64,000 nt of DNA from Neocallimastix lanati (nom. inval.) (taxonomy: Eukaryota > Neocallimastigomycota > Neocallimastigomycetes > Neocallimastigales > Neocallimastigaceae), in the NCBI GenBank assembly GCA_016946835.1, contig JACVTC010000039.1, positions 812,501 through 876,500 of the forward strand, read 5' to 3'. Each line of letters begins with the position of its first letter. Positions within the stretch are counted from its first letter, which is position 1. Both the position numbers and the translations under genes were made by a program. Below, in pieces: positions 23,301 through 36,253 of the stretch. The notes under the pieces are model-generated. The model was not told the origin of the DNA, did not search any database, and saw only the letters and a program-made list of their open reading frames with translations.

Positions 23301-25991
23301 GTCAATTTTTTAAAAAATACTTTTAAATATTAGAATAGAATCAAATGAACCTATTAATCTGATATATGTTGATTATCTATTTAATATTATAATACATTAA
23401 ATATTAATGTTTAACAAAGGGAGAAATGGATAGTACATTCATGATATTTTATATAGAACATATATCACATAAATACACTTTTTAAAAATATGGAATTAAC
23501 ACAAAATATTAAAAATGATTGTTAAAACATATTTATACAACTTAAAATAAACGTATTAATAAATTTACATAAAACATAAGTATATAATATATAATATGAA
23601 TGAATATATATGTATAATTATTAAATAGTTAATTATTAATAATAATATTTTCAAAGAATTAATAAAAAAAATTACAAATTATAATATTACTTTTTATTAC
23701 TTCATATAAGTTTATAGATTTAAAAAAATCATTTTATTAAAAAAAATTAAAGGAACTTTCTTATTTTTTTGTTATATAATTCTTTAAAACCTTCTATTAT
23801 AATTTTTTAAAAAAAAATATTTATAATTTAATATATATTATTTATTATTTATTTAATAATATAAATATTTTTAGTCTAAACATTATTTTAATATGAAATT
23901 CCATGTATATAATATATATATTTATATTTATCTTTTATTATTACTACGTATTTAATATATTTAATATATATATATATTCATTGTTCATTATAAAAAATAA
24001 AAAAAAAATTAAAAAAAAAAAAAAAATTATAATTTTATTATCATTTTTTATGGATTATATAAAAAGGATTTGGTTATATTGGCCTCGCTTCAAAGGAAGT
24101 TATGAACTGTAGAAGTACTCCGAGTATCTACCTATTCGAAATGATGTGACTACCTCAATATTCCCATTGCTCCTGTAGGGCTAAAAACAAGAGCGGTACA
24201 CACAGGAAATAAAAAATATATATATATATATATATAAATTTCTTTTATCCAACTATTTAATAAAAATATTAAATAATTGTAATGTAATAAAATATAAAAT
24301 TTAAAGTCTTAACAATTATTAAATGCTTATTAATACTAAGTAAGTATAAATACTTTTTTATTTAATATATAATTTTTATGAATATTAGAGTATACATTAT
24401 TTTTAAATCATAATCAATTATATAACATATAATTAATAAATTATAATAAATAAAAAGTCAATTTGTGAACCTATAATAAAATTCATTAATAATTCATTTT
24501 CATATATTTTGCCTTTTTCTATTTTTTTTTTTTATTATAATTTTATAATATTTATTTAAATAAAACAAATTTAAAAAATTAAAAATATTTTTTTTTTTTT
24601 TAATTTTAATTAATCTTTTATTAATATTATTAAATATAAAATTTTAAAAAAAAAAAATAAAAAACAAATAAAAATAAAATGATAATTATTTAAATAAAAA
24701 ATATTTTAGAAATACTATCAAAGATAAAATCATTAATACTTTATATATGAAACAATTTAATAAATTATTCTATAAAGGTTCCAATATTTTAAATAATTAA
24801 ATTAAAATAATTTAATATTATCAATGAAATGATATATATAAATAAATCTATTTTATAGTATTTTAAATTTTAAAATTTTTAATAAATTTTAAATTTTTAC
24901 AGTAATGAAATAAAATATATATATATATAAAAAAAAAATCATATTATAAATTGTCAATATTTATATAAAATTTTTAATGTGGTATTTAAATAAATTATTC
25001 TGAAAAGATATTAATTCCTGAGATTATTAAATAAATTAGATATTTTCTTTTAATCAATATTGTATTTTATATGTATAATTATATTAAAAAGTAAAATAAT
25101 ATTTTTATAATTAATGATTAGAAAATAAAATATTTTAATTTAATTTTCTCAATTTGTAAAAATAAATTAAAATAAAATAAATGCAAAAATAAAATAAAAT
25201 AAAAAAAAAAAAAAAAAAAAAAAAACTACATTATAATATCTTTAATTCAATTTGTATCTATAAATTATAATTATTTTATTATTAACATTTGTGTTTAATT
25301 TATGATCTAAAAATAAAAATAAAAAAAAATATATTAATATACTTTTTTTATGAAAATTATTTTTAAAAAAGAAAAAATTTTATTTTTAAAATGATAAATA
25401 TAATGATTGGATTAAAAAGAAAAGTAATAATTATAATTAAATTATAATTAAACTATTAATAATTTTTTTTTTTTAAAAAAAAAGACTCATTATATATATA
25501 TTTTTTAATAATATTTAAAATATTATCTAATTTATATTATTAATAAATTACATTAATGTAATAATTATATTTGTTTTTATATTAAATCTATTTATTACAA
25601 TAAAGTATCATTTTTTTATTGTGATTATTCTTTTAAATATTATAAAAAATTTATATATTATTTTAATAGAATTATATTAATTTTACAATCTTAAATGTTA
25701 AAACTTTAATTATTTTTTTATTTAATTTTATAATTAAAAAGGTTTTATCCATAATAATAATCCAAAAAAGTATTTTATCATAAAAAAAAAAAAAGTATAA
25801 AAAGAAAAAAAAAACTCTGTTTTTGAAAGATTCAGTTATCTATTGAACTATTCAATAAATAATTAAATATACCATAAAAAAAAACAAAAAGAGCTAATTT
25901 AGCAAAAAAAAGCGATATTTTTTATTAAAATAAAAAAAATTTTAAATTAAATAATAATTTTTTATTTAATTAAAAAAAACAAAAAAACAAA
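23301..25991. other. AT-rich intergenic DNA
   Basis: Mostly homopolymer and AT dinucleotide DNA. An isolated G+C-richer patch at about 24055-24210 has no sustained open frame on either strand and no tRNA-like fold that I could draw. The right end is the upstream region of the Gln-rich gene. Confidence 0.5.
23470..23640. repeat. Diverged dispersed repeat, copy 2
   Basis: Matches the blocks of 6655-6835 in the same order and orientation, with substitutions and small indels between them. Ends are uncertain. Confidence 0.45.
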
Positions 25992-26969
25992 ATGGTTCAC
26001 CAAGGTCACTCAAACTTAGTTAAGGGTTTAAACAACTCTTTCATTAACAGTGCTAATGTTAAATACCATATTCAACACAAACAACAATTAAACCAAAGAA
26101 ATCAAAAGCCACAACAACAAAGGAACCAAAGACAACAAAAAGGTCAAGACTTTAGCCAATTTAACAGAGCTGTTCAAGAATTATGTTCAATGTACGATGC
26201 AGTTAACTACTTCGGTAAGGCTGAATATGCTCGTAAGAATTGTTGGAGAGTTATAAATAAGGAACAATTAAATACTGCTACTATCTACGCTATTCGTTAT
26301 GCTCCAGTTGTTCCAAGGAGAAGTGCAAGACAACAAAAGCAACAAAGACCACAACAACAAAAGCAACAAATGAAACAACAACAACAAAGACCACAACAAA
26401 GACAACAACAAAAGCAACAACAACAAATGAAACAACAACAACAAATGAGACAACAAAAGCCAAGACAACAATCAAACAAGAGACAAGGTAATAGAAGAAT
26501 CGGAGGATGCCCATACAAGCCAAATGTTCCACGTGTTTACTCCTACAGCACTGCTCCATTACCAGCTAATTTATACCCAACTGTTAACAACTTCAATCAC
26601 TTATATGATGCTTTCAACTACTTTGGTAACAACCAAGTAAGAAACATAAAATCATGGATTGAAAGTACTCGTACTCACAAGTTGAACTCTATCGCTACCC
26701 TCTTTGCTAAGAGAAATGCTCCTCAAGTCCCAGTTAGACAAAATCGTTCTAATAAGAGAAACCAACCACAACAACAAAGAAGACAAATGCAAAAGAATAA
26801 GCAACAACAACAACAACAAAGAAATGTTCCAAAGCAACAATCAAATAAGAGACAAAGAAACAACAATGGAAGAAAACAACAACAAAAAAGACCAATGATT
26901 AACCAACAACCACTTTCAAACGTTTGGGAAGACTATTACGTCAGCCCAACTAAAAGAATGTTCAAGTAA
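25992..26969 (+). CDS. Basic Gln-rich protein with duplicated ~50-residue module
   Basis: A complete intron-less frame of 325 residues. It alternates two related folded-looking modules with Gln/Arg/Lys-rich linkers. Module 1 (about 56-108) contains MYDAVNYFG and IRYAPVVPRR; module 2 (about 200-248) contains LYDAFNYFG and AKRNAPQVPVR at matching spacing. Linkers at about 29-54, 110-166 and 250-306 are mostly Gln with Lys, Arg, Asn and Pro, so the protein is strongly basic. There is no signal peptide or membrane helix. The ATG follows an A-rich leader (AACAAAATGG). It uses many C-ending codons (AAC, TAC, TTC) unlike its surroundings, which may mean high expression. An RNA- or DNA-binding or condensate-forming role is possible from charge alone; no family was recognised. 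Confidence 0.85.
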   Translation: MVHQGHSNLVKGLNNSFINSANVKYHIQHKQQLNQRNQKPQQQRNQRQQKGQDFSQFNRAVQELCSMYDAVNYFGKAEYARKNCWRVINKEQLNTATIYAIRYAPVVPRRSARQQKQQRPQQQKQQMKQQQQRPQQRQQQKQQQQMKQQQQMRQQKPRQQSNKRQGNRRIGGCPYKPNVPRVYSYSTAPLPANLYPTVNNFNHLYDAFNYFGNNQVRNIKSWIESTRTHKLNSIATLFAKRNAPQVPVRQNRSNKRNQPQQQRRQMQKNKQQQQQQRNVPKQQSNKRQRNNNGRKQQQKRPMINQQPLSNVWEDYYVSPTKRMFK

Positions 26970-27336
26970 ATTTAATAAATTAATTTTAATATAAAAATAT
27001 ATTAAAACAAAAAAAGAAAAATATTATAAAAAAAATAACCAAAAAAAAAAAATAAAAACCAAAAAAAGTAACCAAAAAAAAAAGGAATATAAAAAAAGAT
27101 TCTTTTTATAAAAGGAATCAAAAAAAAAAATATAAATATATATATAAAATTAATTTATAAAAACTTGAAAAAAAAAATGAAAATTTATTAGAACGATTTA
27201 AAATATTTATATTTTTTTATTTTTTTTTTAAAATTTATAACAAATGATTTATATTAAAAAATTTTTTTTATTAATTAAATAATATATTCTGTGAAGAAAT
27301 TATTATTTTTACAATAATTTAAATTTTTTATTTAAA

Positions 27337-27372
<36 letters not shown>

Positions 27373-29123
27373 AAAATATAAATATTTTTTTATTCAAAAA
27401 GGATTTTAAAATATGTAAATCACATCAAATATATATTTAATGCTAATATATATTTTATATCAAGATTATTTGATTACAGATAATCATATACCAGTGTGTT
27501 ATTTTAAAAGATTTTTGAATAAGAAAAAAAAAAAAAAATTAAATAAAAAAAAAAAAAACCTTTAAAAAGGTTAAAAAAAAAAAAAAGAAACTCTGAAAAA
27601 AGTTTTGTGTATATTTAAAAAAATATTTAAATTTTTTATATATAGGAATTATTGAAGTATAAATTAAAAATATTAAAAAGAAAAAAGGAAATATGAAAAA
27701 TTTTCGTGTATATTTTATAAATATTTAAATTTTCTATATAGAAAAGGTATAAATTGAAATAGGTAAGGTATTTTTATTTTTTAGAAACTATTACAATTAC
27801 GTATTGTTAAAACAGTTGTATCATACATTTTTAATTAAAATAAAAAATATAAATTAAAAAATATAAAAAAATAATTTCAATTTTTTTTTTAACATTCTAA
27901 AAAAAAAAAATTTAAATATTAATAAAAAAAATAAAAAAAATTCTTTTATTTTTATAAATAATAAATTTTTATTTTATTATTTTATTATATTATTTTATTA
28001 TTTTATAGCTGTAAAAAAAAAAAAATAAAATAATTATTTTTATATAAAAGAAGTGTATATATATAAATATTTTATAAAACTATATAAAGGGGAAATATAT
28101 ATATATATACAATTAAAATCATAAGATGAAATTTAATGAAACTCTTTAAAATATTAATTCATAAGTATTAAAAATAAAGGAAGTGATGATAAAGGGATTT
28201 GGTATGATTTATTGTATATTAATTGACAAATAATATACAAACGAAAGTTTTTCTTTTACATATATTATATTTTAATTTTTTAATTTTTTTTTTCTTCTTT
28301 ATTTTATTTTTCTTTATTATTTTTCTGTTCTTTTACAATGCTCAATTAAAGAAATCTTTTTAATTGATTAATTGTTGAGAAGATATTTGATTGATATTGA
28401 ATTTTTGTCTAATTTTTGAAGAAAGATTAAAAAAAAAAAAAAAAAAAAATATTGTAAAGAAAAGGGTAGTTTTTTGACATTTTTTTTTTTTAAATGTTAA
28501 TAAAATTATTCTTTTTTTTTTTTTTTTTTTTTTTTTATTAATTATTTCGATATTAGATTAAAGTTTGATGTCTCATATTTTCTCTTTCATTTTTATATAT
28601 ATAAATCTTGAAATAAAAGAACGGTAAAGAGAAAAAGAAAAAGGAAAAAAGAAAAAGAAATAAAGTTATTAAATAAAATATAAAATATATTAAAACTTTT
28701 GTTGAAATCTATGACCCGTACTTGATCTTATTTGATCCTTATATATATAATTAATATTATGTTTATATAATAATATAATGTTTTTCATTTTTTAGCTTAT
28801 AACAAAAATATACTAATAATACATTCTTATTGTATATTTAAATCTATATAATAAACGAATAATGAAAATTATTATTTATAATATGTTTTATTTAATTTTA
28901 TTTTATTTTATTTTTTATTGAATTTTTTTTATTTTATTAAATTTTATTTATTTATTTATTTATTTATTTGCTTTTTTATAATGGATATAAAAAGAGATAT
29001 TATTAATGAAAATAAAATAATAAAAAAAAAAATTAAAAAAATTAAAAAAAAACATATAATAAATTAATATTATTTAATATTATTTATTATATTTCTTTTT
29101 CATTTTTGTATCTTGAAACCTGT

Positions 29124-29155
<32 letters not shown>

Positions 29156-29933
29156 TTATTATAATCCTTTATACATAAAGAAACTTATATATTTTATGTA
29201 ATTATATTTTATAATTAATTAATTATAAGTAATTATGATTTACGAAAATTATGAAAATACATAAAGTTTATATACGAATTGAGGATTGTTTATTAATATA
29301 ATGGATAATGGAAATTAAAACAAATAATGTATTAATAATTACATAGTTTCAAAATTTAATATAATTTTTTGTTATATAAATTCCTATTTTTTTTTTTTTT
29401 TCTAAATTTTATTATTTTATTACTTCTTATTTATTTATTTATTTTTTAATTTATTTATTGCTTTTTATTTATTGCTTTTTATTTATTTATTAATTTATTA
29501 ATTTATTTATTTATTTATTATGTATTTTATTTATTGCTTATTCATTTATTATTTATTATTATTTATTTTTTTTTTATATATATATAAAAAAATTTTTTTT
29601 ATATCATTTTTAAATTATTCTAATAATTTAAATATATTATACATTTTATATGTATATATATATATTAAATTAGTATGCATTAAAACTATATTCTTTTATT
29701 TTTTATTATTATTTTATTTTTGCTAATGCTATTTATAATTATTTATTATTATAAATATTATTAAAATTATTATTTTTAATAATAAAAATTTATAATAAAA
29801 ATAATAATAATCTCAAATTAATATTTAATAATAATATTTTGAGATTATTTTGATTTATTAACTCCATTTTTTTTTTTTTTTTTTTTTTTTAATTCTTTAA
29901 AATTCAAAATCTATACATTTTAGAGAAATGGAT
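26970..29933. other. AT-rich intergenic DNA
   Basis: About 3 kb with no credible gene. It includes repeated A and T homopolymers, TTTA-type repeats at about 29129-29153 and 29425-29520, and an inverted repeat near the right end. Short open frames translate to Phe/Tyr/Leu low complexity. Confidence 0.55.
29804..29853. other. Inverted repeat downstream of AP-2 alpha
   Basis: AATAATCTCAAA and its complement TTTGAGATTATT enclose about 25 bp of AT-rich loop. It lies about 80 bp beyond the stop codon of the AP-2 alpha gene and could fold in its 3' untranslated region. Function is not known. Confidence 0.5.
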
Positions 29934-32419
29934 TTATTTTAAATCTACACAAAGCATTCTTTCAATAAAGTTTCTTAAGGTTTCTGTTACTTTTTCATTA
30001 GTTGTTCTTAAAGTTAAACGATACATCTAAAAATAAATAAAAAAAAAATTTTTTTTTTTTATATAAATGAGTATATAAATGATTTTATAAAAATTAAATT
30101 CAAATAATTAAATTGTAAAAATTAAAAAATATTATATATATATATATATATATATAATTTATACTTTATTTTTATTTTTATTTTTACCTGTTGTTCTAAG
30201 TTTGGTTCTAATCTTAATAAACAACCAATTTTACCAATTTCAATAGAATGGAAGACAGCTGCACCTACAAAGTTATTTTTATTTGGATCAACATTTTCGC
30301 AGATACCAAAATGTATGCATGTTAATATATTTCTAGTCTTATTAATATCTATAGGGAATGGTGTCTTGAAAATAATTTGACTTTCTCTTGGAGGTCCACC
30401 AATTTGTCTCCAACGGGTAAAGAAGTCTTGACAATTCATAATAATTGGTTCAAGGAATTTACCAATTGAGACTGGGAATTGAAGTTGTAAAGTATTTGGC
30501 ATACCATTCATTTGGTAACGAATTAATAATACTGGTGGACTATTAAATACACCATTACATTCTAAATTATAAAGTTGATTAAGTTGAGTAGCAGCAGGAA
30601 TAGTTTGATCTATTGGTTGTGCTACACTAAGCTTTAATTCATTTTGAGATTTAGTTTGAACAATAAAGTTAGTAAGAGTAAACTGAGTTTTATTACCGGC
30701 AAATAATGCAATTCTACCTAAATGATTATGATATTCAGATTTAATACCTAATTGAATTGTTGAATCTTCATATAAAATACCATTATCAGCTAACATTAAT
30801 TTATTGTAATAAATATCAGCCATCTTTTCGGCAGGTATAATTTCCTTTGGAGCTTCAACAATATCTTTAACTGTATTATTTGGTTTAAGGTCGTCAAGAT
30901 TTGATTCTTTCTTAACAATTCTACGATCTTTATTTTTATTAGCATCCTTTCCACCAATAACCCATATTCTTTTATCTTCAGTATCTGCGATTTTTTTGTG
31001 AAGACTTGAAAGTAAAATAGATTCTCTTTCAGGGAATGGTGGCATTTCATCAAATACTGTTTGAAGAAGATCATCCGTTGGAAGATTACTAATAGCTAAA
31101 TATTCACATGCTCTTTGTTGTAATTCAACATCTAATACATGACTATATTGTTTAAATACATTTGTAACTTCGCTCTTGATTTCAGGGAATAAATTAATAA
31201 ATTTGATATATGTAGATAAAAGTAAAGCTCGAGTTGAAAGAGAAGCCATACCAAATTTGGAATGGATAGTAGTAAATTGTTCAATTGGACTACATCCTGG
31301 TTCATTGGCAATTAAGTGACCAAATTCTCCAAGAATATAGCCTGCAACCTTTAAGGTAGTTTCATGACATATTGGTGATTTTAATGAATACATTAATGTA
31401 CGGGCAGCATATTCCTGTAAATCTTCATTATTAGTAACAATTTGAATGATACGATACCATACTTCATCACTTACAAAGTCACCAGCAATAGAAATTAATT
31501 GAAGCATAATATCTACATACCATGAATATTCGGTAGCATACTTTTCAGTTAAAATAGCAATTTTAAGAACAAGTTCTTCTTTAATAGCATAATCAGCAAC
31601 TTGAAGATATTTTAAGAGTTCGGTAACAATAGTTTCAGCATTACTATTATCACACATACTATATAATAAATCTAATGCCTTTCTTCTAACACTAATATCT
31701 TTATCCTTTAAAGACATAATAATAGTATTTTGATGCTTCTTAATTGGTTCAAGAGAATCAATGAAACCAGCCAAGTGACACATTGTTTCTAAACCTAAAT
31801 ATCTTGTGTTAGTTTCCTTTGATGAAATGAATTTTCCTAATAATACAGCAGCTTGACTAACAATATGTGATTCACTATCGATATGAATAGCTAAATTAAT
31901 TGCTTCAAATAAAACAGCGTTTTGTGCATTATTATGCTGAATATTCTTTGGAATTTCTTGTGAATTATTTATAATAGCTTGAAGTGTATGATTTAATTTT
32001 TCGAGTAAATAGTTATCCTCTATTATTTGATAATTGTTTTTATTATTTTAAATTTATCATTAATGTATTATCATTAATGCATATATAAAATATAATTATA
32101 TATTAATATATTAGTATTTTTTTTTTTTTTAACTATAATTAATATAGTAGTATTTCAAAATGAGATTTAATAATTTAAATTACGTGGTGGTGGATAATAT
32201 TGTAAAAGTCTTAAAAGTTTAACTTGAAGCCATGGAATTGGAACTTTATAGTATAAATAATCTAATGTATATTCCTTTTCGATAACAATCTATAATTTTA
32301 TTTATAAATAATATATTTATTTTCATATGTATTTTTAATATTAAATATATAATCTATATGGGTTCTATATTATATGCGAGTTTCTATTTTTTATTTTTTT
32401 ATATTTTTTTATTTTTTAA

Positions 32420-32467
<48 letters not shown>

Positions 32468-32915
32468 AATATAATAATAAAATTTATTTAAACTTACTCT
32501 ATAAAGACGATCGATAGCTTTTGGAATACATGCTTGATATGCTTCTGGATATTGTTGAGCTAATGAAGTTATAAGACTAGTGACAGATAATGTTACACCC
32601 TATTTTAAAAAAAATTGATATATTATTAATATTTAATATTCAAATAAATATACATCATAAATATAATATATATTTAAGGAATATAGATATTATAATTAAT
32701 ATTATAATGTTTACTAAATCATGGTCATCCATTAAAAATAAAATTAATTCAGCCCAATCAATAGCTGGAATAATATCACTATGTTTACGGAATAATCTAA
32801 GCATACATAAAGCTGCCTTCTTTTTCACAAAAGTTCTCTTTTGACTTTATTTAATATTATATAATACAATTAATAATTGATATAATGTTTGGTCTATTTT
32901 ATTATATTATATTTA

Positions 32916-32949
<34 letters not shown>

Positions 32950-34013
32950 CGAATAATTAATATATATTATATAATTTTATTAAACCTTGAAACAAGTAAT
33001 CTTTGAACATCAACTGATAATGATTCTGCCATTTCACGACCACCAATGTTTGCAATAGCATGTAAAGCTAAACAATTGTAAATTTCATTATAATCCTCTA
33101 AATCCTTTCTAATTGAATTGACAACTAATTTAATAAGATCACTATTTTCAGTTAATAATAAAGTCATTGCAAGATAACCCTACAAAATTTTTATTTAATA
33201 TAATATTTATATATATTTAAAATTCTCGAATATTTAATTGGATTTTCTTCAAAATGACAAAACGTTTTTTTATTTTTTATTTCCCAAATTATCAAATTTC
33301 TTATATCGTTAAATTAAATTTAAAAACATAATTTCGTAATTTAATTTTTTTTAATTTGCTTACAATTTGCTTTTCACTATATTTTGAACTTGAAATTAAA
33401 TTTAATGCTTCCATGTGACCGAAATCTACTTCCCAACCTAGAATATAAATATATAATAATTTACATACATATTTTTTCTTTTGATATCCATTAAGATTTC
33501 CATCTTTTAATAGGTTTAATATATGAATAATTTTGATATATTTATTGTATATAATAAAATAGATTGTTTTTGAATTTTCCAAATTTAAAAAAAGATTTAA
33601 AATATTGATAAATTTGAATATTATATTGTTAAATTTGAATATTTGTATAAATATATAAAAGATATATATAATTGTATATAAATATATAAAAGAAATTTAT
33701 TTTACAATTATTCAAATTAATACAATTAAATCTAATATTTAATTAATAAACAATTCTATATACCTCTAAATTTGTTTCTAATATTGGCCATTTCTTTGTT
33801 AATACGCTTTTCTTCTAATTCTCTTGCACGACCTTTTTTTATATAAATTTATATTAATATAATTAATTTTGGATTAATAGAACCATCATTTTTTTAATAT
33901 TTGTTCATTATTATTTATATATCAATAAATAAAATAAAATAAATTTAATAATAATATTAATATTTACAATTACGAAGATCGGCAATAAAAACAGTCAAAC
34001 CTTTCATAGACAT
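29934..34013 (-). CDS. AP-2 adaptor complex subunit alpha (nine exons)
   Basis: Alpha large chain of the clathrin adaptor AP-2, which links cargo and PIP2 at the plasma membrane to clathrin during endocytosis. Exons in transcript order are 34013-33968, 33832-33764, 33503-33364, 33179-32986, 32844-32715, 32599-32498, 32289-32184, 32019-30188 and 30026-29934. All joins are GT-AG and keep frame, giving 903 residues against about 940 in animals. The N-terminus [15 protein letters not shown], the lysine patch KKKYVCKLL (PIP2 contact in the family), [24 protein letters not shown], and [15 protein letters not shown] mark the adaptin trunk (about 1-595). PPFPERES closes the trunk. A short Lys/Asp-rich hinge follows, then the appendage from about 665 to the end, with [12 protein letters not shown] and [12 protein letters not shown]. 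It diverges from LRRC56 across 2.2 kb. Other AP-2 subunits are not in the window. Confidence 0.95.
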
Positions 34014-35636
34014 TTTTATCTTTTATTTTATTTTATTTTTTTAAATGAAGCTTTAAAAATTATTACTTTTCGATATTTTTATTTATTAATTTATTTATTT
34101 ATTAATTAATTGTTATTAATCCTATAAATATTCTATATAATTATAAAAAATTTATTTTAGAATAATTATTTAAATCCATTTGAAATTTTTAAAAAATTTA
34201 ATATAAATTAAAATAAAATAAATAAATATATTTATTAATCTGGATAATTTTATTAATTACTTTTTATTTTTATTTTTATTTTTATTTTTTTTCGAGATTT
34301 GCCTTTATTCTACTATTGTTTATTTTATTTTATTTTATTTTTGCATAATTTTATCAGTATATTTTGTTTATTTTATATTAAATTGACTTTTTTTTTTAAA
34401 AAAAAAAAAAAAATTGTATACATATTATATAATATTTTCTTTTATTATTTTATTTTAATTTTATTTTTTATCTTTTTTTTTAATATTTTTTTATTATTAT
34501 TATTATGTATATTCTTTTTAAATATTAAACTAAATCCGTTATAGGTAACAGGATATTCAATATTTAACAATTTATTAAAATTTAAAAAAAAAGTAAAAAA
34601 TAAGAAAAATAATAAAATGAAATAAAAATAATAAATAAAATTTTTTAAACGATCGTAAGTAATAAAAGGATTATTAATAATATTCTAACTATTATATACA
34701 ATATATTGTAAAATTAATATAATAATTTCGAATTAATTATTTTTAATAATTTTTTAATTTTAAAATTTTTAAAGTATTTGATTATTTTAATTAGTTTATG
34801 TATAATACACATATATATATACATTTTGGAATAAAGTAATGTAAATAGAAATATTATTTATGAAATTTTTAATAATATTTATAATTAAATAATAAATAAT
34901 TAATAAATGATAAATAATAAATAATAAATAATAAACTACAAATAATAAATAATAAATAATAAATAAATAATAATAAATAATAAATAATAAATAATAAATA
35001 ATAAATAATTAATAATAAATAATAAATAATAAATAATAAATAATAAATAATAAATAATTGAATAATAAATAATAAATAATAAATAATAAATAATAAATAA
35101 TAAATAATAAATAATAAATAATAAATAATAAATAATAAATAATAAATATATAAATAAATATTAAATAATTAAATAATATATAGTATATAATATATATAAT
35201 ACATACACATATACCATTATTTTTTATGTTTATTATTATATATCATATTTAAAATTTTTAAAACTTAAATATATAAACGTAACACAAAATTTTCTTATAA
35301 AAGTTTTCTTTAAAAATTATGTAATCATAAAAGGATGGTTAATTAAAACAGGATCAAAAAATAAAAAATAAAAAATAAAAATAAAAATAAAATAAAATGA
35401 AATATATAAATAAAAAATAAAAAATAAAAAAAAAAGAATAACAATAAAATTATAAGTATATATAAAGTATTTTTATATCTAATTTTCATATTATTTATAT
35501 TTAAAAAAAAAAAAAAAAAGGAGATTATACATCAAATTTTGGGAGACATCATCAGTAATTATTTTTATTTTATCTTCATAGAGAATATAAATTTTGCTGT
35601 AATAACTTTTTCTTTTTTTCTTTTTATTATTATAAC

Positions 35637-35679
<43 letters not shown>

Positions 35680-36253
35680 TGTTTTATTCCTTATTTTATC
35701 CTTACTTTTCAAAATACTAAAGCATATTATAATATAGAAATACGCATTAAATAAATATTAAAATTATAATTATTAAAATAATTTATACTAGTTATTAAAA
35801 TTTAATTATAAAAAAAAAAAAAAGAAAAAAAAAATTAAATAAAATTAATACAATAAAATTATAGTTTTGTAGTAAAAACTAAAAATAGAACTAAAGTTTT
35901 ACTATAATTTGATTTATATAGAGAAAAAAAATTTATATATAGCTATAAAACCTTTATAATTTAGTTTTTATAATAAGATGAGATTGGCAAAGTGAAAAAC
36001 AAAAAAAAAAAAAATAATAAAAATAATAAAAATAAAAACTACATTATACAACAATAAAGTATTTTAATTTTTTTTTTTTTTTTTTTTTTTTTTTCATTTA
36101 TTGAGAAAAATATTAAATATAATTATTTAATCAAGTTTTTCATATTTAAATTCATGATTAAATGATACAGATACCAAAATATACCATTTAAAAATATCAA
36201 ATATTGTTTAATAAAATATTAAAATAAGTAGAAAATAAAAAATAATTTACAAA
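34014..36253. other. Divergent intergenic region between AP-2 alpha and LRRC56
   Basis: About 2.2 kb that should hold the promoters of both genes. It carries an AAATAAT repeat block (34880-35150), (ATT)n at about 35638-35680, and homopolymers. No specific promoter element can be named. Confidence 0.5.
34880..35150. repeat. (AAATAATAAAT)n-type repeat block
   Basis: Mostly TAAATAA units with occasional TAATTGAA or CTACAAA variants. It matches the filler of the 1990-2640 and 9770-10175 arrays but lacks their GAGTATTTATT core. Confidence 0.85.

Noticed and set aside
24055-24210. Isolated G+C-richer patch that might be a tRNA or exon
   Set aside because: No cloverleaf or T-loop motif could be drawn, and all frames are short; left as unexplained intergenic sequence.
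26268-26840. Several Leu/Val/Cys-rich frames on the minus strand and one plus-strand frame over the Gln-rich gene
   Set aside because: They are other-frame readings of CAA-rich repeats in the 25992-26969 gene.
32590-32844. Plus-strand frame across AP-2 alpha exon 5
   Set aside because: Antisense of a confirmed exon and its intron.
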